From Amyelois transitella (lineage: Eukaryota; Arthropoda; Insecta; Lepidoptera; Pyralidae), in contig NC_083509.1 in assembly GCF_032362555.1 (NCBI RefSeq), forward strand, positions 5,355,001 through 5,419,000: 64,000 bases of DNA, written 5' to 3'. The notes under the pieces were generated by a model. It was not told the origin of the DNA. It did not search any database and saw only the letters and a list, made by a program, of their open reading frames with translations. Below, in pieces: positions 1-12,200 of this stretch. The translations under genes were made by a program, and so were the position numbers. Position 1 is the stretch's first letter. Each line of letters starts with the position of its first letter.

Positions 1-207
1 GGATGAATAATTTTCCCCGTTTTTTTCACATTTTCCATTATTTCTTCGCTCCTAAAAGTTGCAGCGTGATGTTATATAAAAAGCCCAAAGCCTTCCTCGA
101 CAAATGGTCTATTCAACACAAAAATAATTTTTGAATTCGAACCAGTTGTTCCCGAGATTAGCGCGTTCAAAAAAACAAACTCTTCAGCTTTATAAAATTA
201 GTTTAGA
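1..207 (-). mobile_element. Helitron-like non-autonomous element, truncated by the window edge
   Basis: This is the same sequence unit as the fuller copies at 3602-3870 and 37535-37794. Shared blocks include the T-rich tract near 20-35, the 'gcctt cctcga' stretch near 91, and the right end reading CTTTATAAAATTAGTTTAGA. Read on the minus strand it starts with TC, as Helitron 5' ends do. The CTAGT-type end is cut off by the window start. It sits in the intron upstream of the first visible harmonin exon. Confidence 0.55.
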
Positions 208-252
208 TGTGTACTTTCTACAGCGTTCAGTAGTGGTGTGACGTGTTTCCAG

Positions 253-3200
253 GTGGGCGATCAGCTGGTGAGCGTCAACGGGTATAGGGTGGACGACGCA
301 GTGCACGCAGAGCTGGTACATTACCTCTCCTCGCAGTCTCGCCTGAAGATCAAAGTGAGACGTAAGTGCCTTATCGTACTATATTTATTACCCATTACCC
401 ATAGAATATAAATTGGTTTCTTAGAAACTGTGTTCGCAAAGATTAACTACATATTATAATCAGTACTGGTAGTGCACTTAGTGAAATAAATTTCATAGAG
501 ACAACATACTTATCCTGTTATTTATCAAGTAATATGAGACGGTAAAGTTTCAGTTTAAATTACCTTTATAACAAACATAAAAAAATTGTAAACACAAAAA
601 ATAAAACTATCCGTTGCCAGGGGTCGAACTCGGACACTTTATATGAAAACCTATCGCTTATACATCAATATTGATTATAATACGTACGAAATATTTTATG
701 AGCAATGAGTGTTTATGTAATAAATTATACAAGTGAGAGTAACAAACAGGTCGTGTTGAGTAATAGTCAAAATGGTCCTAACACTTATTCTTACTCTTAC
801 GTAGGTGTCTCTTCCACAATAATGTGCCATGAATATCATTATGCTCATTAATAAAATTACGCCACGGTGTTACTTTGCTACTTTATTTGGATCTGATTAC
901 AATCTAAACTAATTATACTTTTTAACTTATCACAATTTCGGCATGAATTTTCCTGCCAGAACTTTACACAGTCTAATAGAATGAATCAATGTCAATGCGT
1001 AACAGCTTTTGGTAGTTTTATCAAAGGTTATGCTTAACATCTTTATTTACGTGCTATTAAGTAAAACAAAGGGATTGAGCAAATTATCACTTATCCAACT
1101 AAAAACGAAATCATAAAAAGTGTCTTTCTTATATGAAATGCACCCAAGATATAAATTTCCTCCGTCCATCATTTTCTGGAAGTGCTTATACAAAAGAGCC
1201 TTTATGAAATTTTACTAGCGACTGCCCCCTTCCAAGTAAAACATTTACGTACATGCATGGGTCAATTCTTTGATGTGATTATCGCTGTGTTAATGCGTTA
1301 AATCGAGAAAGCGCGTGGGCAATCGAGTTTAGAATCGGTCTCTAGCACCATCGTTGCGTAAAATGCGACAAACGAAATGGAAAGCCAATGTCAACGGTAA
1401 ATACGAATGTCAAAATCTCAAAACGTTTTTAAAACAAAATTATTCAGTAGATATGAAAACTTGCTTATGATGATAATGAAACCCTATGTCATTATCATCA
1501 GAAGCAAAATCTGGTTTCGGGATTGATTTAAGTGAATTTTAGTTTGCCACAATATGAATTCAATATGAGTATTCATATTGTGGCCATTTTTATGTATGAT
1601 GTTTCGTTTTTCATATTTGTTTTATTTTATTCTGCTTTCAGATGTTGGAATATTGCCAGTCAAAGAGTAAGTATATTTTTATAACTACTTTTAACAACAT
1701 AACATGAAGAAATAAGGGTGATTTTTATACCGTCATAAGTTTTCAATGAAGCCGTAAAATAAAGCAGCAAAAATTTTTATATTATTTTTAATGAAATATA
1801 TTTCTTGTTAAAATAAAAATATTTTTTTACATTTCCAACGAATATTGCTACGAGAGTTTTCTCACCGTAAAATATACCACGAGTTAGAAGGTAGTGCAAT
1901 TGCAAGTAATGGTGCAATTTTGTGTACCAATTCCGTTTAAAAAAATAGGATCACAAAGGATTGAAACTAACATTTTGCGAGAGTCCTCTACGACATGCTA
2001 CGAGGACACAAAGACATCAACGAATCTTGCTACGACATTTAGGTACCAATAATTCAGAATTTTAAACTGAACGTAGAAGATACCATGAGTAAGAGGGTAG
2101 TATTTTCGTGCAATTGCAATTAATAATGCCTATTCAAGAACCAGTCCATCTATAAAGTAGAACAAGTTGCCAAAGAAACAGTGAACCTAGCTTTTTTTGC
2201 GAGAGTCCTATATGAAATACTACGTGGATACAAAGACATCAACGAATCTTTTACGTGGATACAAAGTCATCAACGAATCTTGTTACGAAAATCGCTGCCA
2301 CATACTTAACTGCTCGCAGTTACATAAATTAATCACATCTCTATTCCTAACGGGCTAGACAGAGTCAACAATCTTTAAAATACTCGAAGGGAGATCGAGA
2401 TTTACATGCACACATAGTATCACGTTAGTAGCTGACCATAAAGCACGACTGTAGAAGTTAGTAGAGCGAACTGACAAATGATAGGTGAAATAAACTAACT
2501 GTGCAGCATGCCCCGAATAAAAATAACTAAGCAAAGACGAAGACGTGCGTGCATACACAAAATAAAACGACTCTTTCTCTCAGGGGTAGCAAAGAACATC
2601 TTTTCCTATGCTACGTTCACATTACTGTCATCTAAATATATAAAAACTTATCACTTCTTTGCAGTAAGCCTCACGAGAGTCTATCGTGGCAGTTCGTATC
2701 GGAGCGGGCATCCCTGGCGTCGGACGTGTCGTCATCTCCCACACTCTGTCATGACACAGAGCGGCTGACGGATCTCCGGCTATCTATACTGGTGCCACCG
2801 AGAGCTAAGCTTGGATGCGGGTAAGAGTTTATATAAATGAGTGTGGTTAGGTAAAAAAGACGGTCTATGTCACAATGAAATTTTAAGTGGGCAACTCTGG
2901 CATCAGACGTGTCATCATCTTCCACTCTGTGTCACGACACCGACCGGCTTACGGAATTCCGACTGTCTATACTGGTGTAACCGAGGGCAAAGCTTTCTTC
3001 AGTTAAGAGGAGTCAGTTTTTACAGCGATGCTCAAGGTACCACTTGTGGATTGCGTAGTACGGTTTCTCTTGACTAAGATTGCCTGTAATCCATACCAAA
3101 TTCTTTTCTCACTCCTTCTCTGTGCAGGCTATCCGTCTGTGGAATGCTCTTCCTGTTTACAAACGAAAGCCACGACTATAGTTTCAAAGATCTGGTTAAG

Positions 3201-6200
3201 TCTCACTATCTTTCTACATTTTCCTTATTTTATTATATCAGGTAGGTACCTACATATGTATTTCTTTGTTGCCATAATTATGTACCTATTTAATTTGTAT
3301 AGATACTTATATATTTAAAGTTATTTATTTATGTAGGTAGGTATATTTATGTTTTGTATTTTGTTTTATACATACTGTGCCAATCGCCTTTTCTATTTTT
3401 TAGTTCTTCCACCCTAAGGTTGACTGGAAAAGATTGCTTTAGCAATAAGTCCGCCTTTCGAGAAACTGAATTCTTTTCTTTCTTTTTCTTTTGGTGCAAT
3501 AAAGAGTTTATCTATCCAAGCTTGGATGTGGGTATGTACTAGTAAATCGCGTTTCATATTGAAGTATATAGTAAATCATACAGTTTAACTTTATATTAAA
3601 TACTAGCTGTGCCCGCGACTTCGTCCGCGTGGAATAGTTATTGTGGACATCATTGAAGCCCTCAAGGATTTTCCTCGTTTTTTTTTTTTCACATTTTCCA
3701 ATTTTTCTTTGCTCCTCATAGTTGCAGTGTAATATTATATAGCCTAAAGCCTTCCTCGATAAATGGTCTATTTAATGCAAAAATAATTTTTCAATTCGAA
3801 CCAGTAGTTCCTGAGATTAGGGCGTTCAAACAAACAAACAAACTCTTCAGCTTTATAATATTAGTATAGAGTATATATAAAACCAACTAAATGCTCACTA
3901 GTTTAAGAGAAAAAATATTGCACAAAATCTCAGAATGTTTGAACACCGTGCGTTTGCTACGCGCATCTGCCACCAAGAGCATAACTTAGCGCGGGTAAAA
4001 GTTTATGTCATCAAAAACATCCTGTAAAAAACCAAGTCTTGCAGCTCAGTCTTCCTACCGTAAAAAGTTGTGAGATCCATGTCCACCTCAATCATCATAT
4101 TCGGAAGGACTCTGGTGAGGAATTCGGTTGCTGGCCCGTCGTGCTGTGTAGTGTTGTAAATACTAATAATTAAATCATGCGATGTCCAAATCGATCTATT
4201 TGTTAAAAACGAAAAATACTTTTAATATTGGCATGATAATAACTTCTGTAATAACTTAAGACAGAAGGTCCTTTAAGTAGAGACTAAATAGATTAACCGA
4301 CTTGGTATTACATGGACCTTACATGGACACTTCTTTTTGTAGAGTCCTACTTTTTGGTACAATTATATTTATTTCATAGATTTTCGTACTGCAAGATAGG
4401 TCCAATCATGTGTTTTTCATTCCGTCGACCATTTTATAAGTAATAATGTTGTTCAGTTTCATGGGCTAAACACACCCTTATACCCCCTCCCGTTATGCCT
4501 CATATAGTTGGTACCTATCTACGCCTATTATTTTCTATTATACAATGATACATTAACTGCAAATTTTACCTTGTAATCCTATACATTTATATGAGATTAT
4601 ACCTAAAGTTATTCATGCAGTTGGTGTATTTAGAAAACTGGACCGAAATGACAAAATATTTACTTTTCCTATGATTAAGACACTAAACTCTATTTGTATT
4701 CTAGATTTTAAGCTTCTATGTCTGCTAGAAGTGCCTAAGACTTTTGATGGTGGGTGAGTCCGTGAGTGACAAAATTCAGAAATTTTAACAAGTTGTCATT
4801 CTTAAACTACTGATTAAAATTTACTGAAATTAGATATGAATGTGTGTTGGTTACGTACGCTAAATAGTTTTCAAGGAAATAAAATAAGTTGGCATCCCTG
4901 ACGTAGGATGTGTGATCGTCTCCCACTATCTGCCTTCGCAACCTTCGCTTACTTACACATCCAGTTGCCTTTAAATTTGCAGGAATCATCACAATGTTTA
5001 CCTTAACGTAAAAACATCGGTTAGCACTCAAAATAGGATTTGAACATTTGCCTCCAGAGCATTACTTATGCATCTTAACCGTTCAATAACCGACGCTGTC
5101 TCTCCTATGGATGTCGTAAAAGGCGACTAAGGGATAGGCTTATAAACTTGGGATTATTCTTTAAGGCGACAAGCTTGCAACCTGTCACTTTATATGAATC
5201 TAAATTCTATCAGTAAGCTAAGCAGCTGATCGTGGCTAGTCTGTATTTTCAAGATTGTTGACTCTGTCTACCCCGCAAGGGATATAGACGTTATTATATG
5301 TATATAAGTACGTTCTGTATACTTTATTCCAGAGGCTTAATAAATATAAAATGATGATTTATTGTTTGGTTCCAGAATTTGCAAAGGTCCTGAATGGAAA
5401 CCCGGGATTTTTGTGCAATTCGTCCGAGAAGGTGGAATAGCTCGCGAAGCTGGTTTAAGACCTGGAGACCAAATATTATCGTGTAATGGACAAGACTTTG
5501 CAAATATTTCATTCAATGAGGTTCGTGAAAGTTTATATATTACTTATTTGCTTTAATTTCCTAAATTGTAGTCGTCATATTGGTGATATTTACGTAAAAA
5601 TATGGAAGTTTAATGTAATCAATTTCTTTTTGAGGGCTGTGACGCTTTGTGGCTCTTCATTATTGGTCCTAACAAATATCTTTCATTTTACCACAGGCTA
5701 TATCAGCAATGAAGGCTACGGGTCGCCTCGAGTTGATAATCCGAGAGGGGGCGGGCGCCGAGCTGGTGTCTCCAGAGAGTTCAGGGTACAACAGCTCTGC
5801 ATCATCAGCCGCAGGAGAACGAAGTCCAGCCCCACCCGCCACTCCTCTCGCTCCCCTCGCCCCTCCAGCGGCCCTGAGAAGAAGACTCGCCAGCGTCGCT
5901 GAAGAAGCCGCCGATCGAGCTGATAGGTTTTGGGTTTAATTTTTTTTATAGATTATTGATTTAAACACCGTTTTCCTGTGAATCTTGTGATAATTGAAGG
6001 TTCCCTCGCCCCTCCGGCGGCCCTGAGAGCTAGTGTTGCTAAAGCCGCCTATTGATTATTGATGATAGTGCTAAAAAATTACGTTTTTCGAGTCTTGTGC
6101 CCTCTGCTAATCCCCATAGGTGATAACGACGCAGCTATAACAAAAAAAAAGCATTTTGAAAAAGAGAAGCTACCTACTTCATAGTCTTTTTAGAAATAAT

Positions 6201-9200
6201 TTTATTTAAAATATCTATCGTCATAAAATAGGGTTTGTATAGTTTACTTATTTAAGTGACAAATGAATACAATATGAAGGTTTGGCTAAGTACAATAAAG
6301 TTAACAAGAGTAAATTTAATTCCCCTTACTATTACGTATTACTAGTAGAACTACTAGAAATTTTTAGCCCATTATACTTGCAAGTGTAAGAAATCTGCCA
6401 ATAACCTTACTATCTAGAGCCAGGAATATTTATAGCTAAACAACCTACTTAGTGATTTCATCTTCGTATAAGATATACTTTGTGTATTAACTTTTTTTCA
6501 TTGGCATAGTACTTGTGGTTACATGGTATATTAGTGTTCTTTTTTCTTAAACGTAACGCTTCGAAATCTATTAGTTTTACCATTTACCATTGTACTTTAA
6601 TGCAAATTTTCCAACAATCGCAATATCTCCGAACTTAATTATCTTGTGCGACAAATTGATTATTGCATAAATACTAAAAGCAAGCTTTAATATTAGCCAA
6701 TGTCTGTTCGAGCATTCTTTTTAAGGTTTTTTTATTATCTTCTTTACAATTTTCCATTACTGATTTTCAGATTATTATAATCGTTATAGTTGTATATTCA
6801 TAAATATATGTTGTTATTCAAATATTTTAAACTTTACAATTCTTTCACCTAAGTATTTCTAATGTGTAAAAAATTTTGCAGGTTGACTATGAATAGACTG
6901 AAAAGAAGGACATGGGATAGTTTAGATTTTGATTGGAAAAATCGTGACATCCATAACTTCGATGTCCCATCAGATATTGAACCAGATTACGACAGTCCAA
7001 GCATACCAAATAATCCTCACACTTATGAGAATAAGAATAATCAGAGATGTAAAAGTAAGGATTTTGTCACCAGTCCGTCAAACAGGACAATAATTAATTT
7101 GACAGAAAACGGCGCAACCATTCAATGTAGTTATGATAACCAGTCGCCTAAGAAAAGTACGCTTGCATCGACCCATACGAATAGAGATAATGATAAGAAG
7201 ACGATAGTGGTAGAAGTCCATCACACAAGCGCGCCCGCGTGCGGTAAACCGCACTGTAGCTACCCACCGCCGCCGAAAAAGGATTTAATTTCAGACTCCA
7301 CCAGTGTGTCAAGTTCAACCACGCTTTCTAGTGCCATTGCAGAGGAAATACAGAAGAGGAAGTTGGTGAGTATTGCAATTTTAATATTAATTATAATAAA
7401 AGTTCGTCAAATTAGTTACGTGAAGGTCAGTTGCCATCGACTTCATACTACTTCTTCTATAGATTAACATTGTATATGTATAAGCAAAATCCACGCACCA
7501 GCAACTGTATACTAAGACTCCAGTTCCATGATCTTAATAAGTTGGCAATGTGACTTTAATGCAGGCAGTTTCTAATAGTTAAGAATAGGAATCATTGAAG
7601 ACGCCTGGGCTGCTTATCTCTAGCTTTAATATGACTTAGATAATGATAATGAATAAATGAAAAACACCTAACATTAAAGTTAAATAATTCTTTATAATTA
7701 TTACTTGTATGTAAAATATAGCACGTAACAAATAGGTACTAAGTAAATCATTACAGATCATCTCGTATGATTGGGGACATTTAGCGATATTATCATGACA
7801 AATTTTTCGCAGAACAAAAAGAACGCAAATACTGATAAAGTGATAACAAATCCTGTCAAGAAGACGAATGTATCAAAATCAATAGATAATGATAAGAAAA
7901 AACAACATGATGCACTTATGGATGAATTCAAGAAAGTCCATAGGAAAATGTTCGCTAATCAGGAACTTGCCAAAGAAGCACCACATATGAGCAACAGTGA
8001 AGACTCCGACAATTTGGTACGTATTATACCTATCTACATATACGAAGAATATACGACATAGTTAACATTTCAGACAAAAGTAATTTTCTTATATGCAGTA
8101 TAAAATAGTCTTTGTGATTCTGTCATATACCTACCAATTCATTGTTTTATCTGCTTACTTACATTAACCATCGTTCACGGTAAATTATGGTTTTGATAAT
8201 ATAAACGTTTCGTTTTTCCCGGAAAATAACATTGGTAATTTAGCCGCATAATTATCATTTCATGACCACTAACCGTGGACTGTTGCTCATGCGTAATAAA
8301 AAATAGCATTCTGCATTCAAATTTATAGTTAAACATTTCCCAGATGAATGAACATAATTTTAATTGCAAAATTACTTATCTACATCCCGGTAACGGACTC
8401 TGATATCATCGAATTTTATCTCAATTCGCGCTCGGAAATGAATATTATCGCAATTTTTCTCGAGCAATCTGTACCTATTTTGTAACTGGCATTAAAAATC
8501 TTAATGGAACAGCGCGTGCGCACTTTACCATCACCAAGTGCAAGGACGACGCCTCACTGTGCCGAACGCCAGTGACGCGATTTATTGACTTAGTTTTGAT
8601 ATTTGGTGACTAGGAAAAATAACATAAAATTGTTCATAATTAATTAGTGTCTCAAAAGTACTCGTAACGTAACCCATCCATACTAATATTATAAAGGGAA
8701 AAGATTTGTATTTTTGTTTGTTTCAAATAAACTCAAGAACTACCGAACTGATTTTGATGATATTTGGCACAGAGACAAATAAAACCTTTAGGAGTAAAAT
8801 TAGTTTTCTGGAATTCTCACGGGAACGAAAAATTTGAATTTAACGCTTGCTGTGCTGTGGTTACAACAAGTCTTTAAAAACACAACTGTGAGTGTCGTAC
8901 TTTTTCGAATAAGTGACATTCTTTGTTCATTCCATTGGACCTCATAGTACTCGTACGTAAGTGAGCAAGAATGAGGCCCGAGCGCTTTGAAATGATAGGT
9001 AACAATGTTGTAAATAATACTCGTAACTTATTATAATTAAATAGATCTTAGACTCGTTTAGGTACACTATGATGATAGAAATTCCAATTATCTAGAAGAA
9101 ATAAATAGTTATATTGCTTTACACGTTCGCGTATCCACAAAAATCAAATCTTTATGAAACCAAATTTCAATATGAATCATTACATTTAACAGTTATATAA

Positions 9201-12200
9201 CATTTCGTAACATAAATAATCATCCTTGGCAAATGAATACTTTACAGTCACTTGACACGAATAGAGACAACATGCTTGCATAAAATTGTATTAATTGGAC
9301 CGTTACAAACTTATATTTGATAATTTCAATATCGTTCAAAATTTACTAGTGACTTATAATAAAAACTTTTCCCTAAATCGCTAGTCAGTCTCGTATTGAA
9401 TCTTATGTTAACATTTACACTGGACTTTTTGTCTCTACTTACAATAAGTATTTAGAATTTAAAAATGGCAGTTTTGCAGCTATTTTTACGTAAACTGAGC
9501 GATAACTTGTTTTGCCATTAATAGGTAGGTATAACGATTATGACCACATTTCACAGCCCAATTACTTTAAGAATCTAATTGCGCAAGTATAAAATCGCAG
9601 GTAAGTACTTCAGTCTGAAATCCTCTTGGACTTATAATTTACCTTAATAACGGACCGTTTAATTAGAATAGACTAGACTAAGACTTACTATGCGTACATT
9701 CCAGTTATATCAAGCATTCTTAAGAAAACATTCAGTAGATAATTATTTTAATTAACCCCATTCTTCTTACCAAATCTTACGTTGAAACATATTTTTGTTT
9801 TACTAACTTTTGCCGCAGTAGTGTGCCCAGAAGGCAATAATTTTTAATTTAACATCTTATTGTACGCAAACACTATATGAGTAACTATCGATATTATTTG
9901 ATATACTATTTTTTACGTATCAAGAGATATTCTCTTGGCATATATCAAGATGAACAATATTTTACCATTTTTTTATTTATTATAGTTTAGCTTAACTCGT
10001 CTAAGTAGTTCTTCGTCAGGTGTGTTTACAAAAAATAATTGTGCCGGAGATGTACTACATTTATGAATGCGTCGGAAAAGATACAGCATCTTAAAAAGTT
10101 TCTCATTATTTTACTATATATACCACTGTTGCATACTTGAAATTAATGGTTGAAGGCGCACTATGATTCCGCCGTGCACTGATAACGGCGCCTCGGCGAG
10201 CGCCGGTCGTGTTCTCTTATTGCAGCGGCCGGTTTTACTTCAGTGAGTCACACTCCGCGACCGACAAAGCAACGCAACCCACCGTATTCAATTGGTATCG
10301 CCAAGTTGCCGGTCGCTCGCTCGCCAATTTTCCGCGCTTCGGAAAAATAATCAGTGACCTTCACGCGTTCTTGCTTTTATTTGAGAGATTTTCAAACTAA
10401 GTACCTACCTACTGTTATTTCAGTGTAAATAATTTCAGTACTCGGTCTCTGTATTTGCTGAACTGTGTTTTGATTTAAGTGTTTTATGTGGATTTATGCC
10501 AGATTAATAACTGTTTGTTAGATTAACGTATAAATAATGAAGAATATTAAATCTAAGCCGTTGGTCATAATTCAGTGCTACGAAGTAAGTCAAACAACTA
10601 CATAGTTACTTGCTATTATTTTATCTATCTAATAGCCATGTTATGTATTTTATTAGAGCGAGAAGGAAATCCTTCTTATTGAGAACTTTAGTCGTAATTA
10701 AATTATTTTTGTTTATTTTAACTACTTTCAAATGGCATTGTGGCCTTTGAAAGAGGTCGTGTATAATTAATGAACGTGCATTGCTTCACTTGTACAAAAT
10801 ATGGCAAGTGTGGTACTTTTAACTTATCTACGTTGATAGCGGCTACGTTATTTGTATTGATAACAAAAATATTGAGTCAGTATACAATCAGTCAATACTA
10901 AAACCAAAAATCTTTCTAACATGTATATTCCTATCATACGATAAGAATTATTTACTGTCAAAATAACCTGGTCTCACAAATATGCGAATCAATATAACTA
11001 CCATCAATCAGTAATCTCTGGGTTTGTACTTTAGTTTACAAACAAAATAGATATCTATTTTGTTTGTAAACTAAAGTACAAACCCAGAGATTTATTACAG
11101 TAAACACATAAGTAAGTAATCTTTAGCAAAGGAGTGTCGGTGGTCGAATCGGTACCGTGCCCGGTTAAAACGAATTCCTCGCCATGTATCAGTGACTATT
11201 TTCAAACTTATGTAGGTACATTATTTTGAATACTAACCGACACTCTTACGATGAGGGAAATATCGTGAGGGGAACCTGCATATTTAGGCAACTGGATGTG
11301 TGTGTAATCATGATTGATCCAATATGGGTCAGGTTTACCTGAAAAGGCTGCGGAGGTCAGATGTAGTAGCTTGGTGTGAAACCTAGAGTGATACGGTTGT
11401 AACTTGGACTAAAGCCAGGAGGAAGAAGAATGTTTAGTAGGTAGCACACAAGAACATTAGTTAATTACAATCAGCTGAATGCAACGATGTCAAATAAAAT
11501 AATTGTACTTAGCTACTCGTATTACCTAATAAATACTTTTACCTACTTACAGATGGTTTTACAAATTCACGTGTTTGTAAATATCATGTGACGTTAATTT
11601 ACTGTAAGGGACTTAATATCATAAATGTCAACCATGCCATTAAGACAAAAAGCATTAAGAATTACTTGCTTTCAAAATCTGTAAAATCTTTCTATTTCGG
11701 CTTTGAACTGCCAAGTTGAAATTAGTAAATTACTAGTTGAATATAAAGCTGTAACTAAATATAATTGCAACAACTTATATGCAATTACATAAGCAATAGA
11801 GAGATAAGTTAATAATTTTGCACTCCTATACATATATGTAACAACTAGGTACTAGCCTCATATCGTATCGAAGGTTATACAGACACGGACAAACACAACG
11901 AAATCTTGTTGTGCATCACGGAACTAATCTGATGATATCATATGCAAGCACGTCACGTGCTTGAAATGCATGTAAAGAAATCATTATTTCAAATATAGGC
12001 ATTGTTACTATATGTATTATGGCACTACATCAAAATGTTTTTTGTAACATAAATGGTACATGAACTAGCTGTTCTTAATGTTGTCATGGTGAAACTATTG
12101 AAATAATAGTTCATTCCGAAAATATTTTAATACATTGTAATTATTTTATATTGCTTCAAAAATTTCATGTTCGAAGTACTAAGCAGGCAAGTGAAGTAGA

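Noticed and set aside
253-5926. Identification as whirlin instead of harmonin
   Set aside because: The inter-PDZ linker (KVRH-VGILPVK...SLSWQFV) follows the harmonin pattern, not the whirlin one.
7757-7812. Earlier acceptor (ATTACAG at 7756) for the harmonin exon ending at 8016
   Set aside because: Phase 0 from there meets a stop; the acceptor TTTTTCGCAG at 7812 keeps the frame open and in phase.
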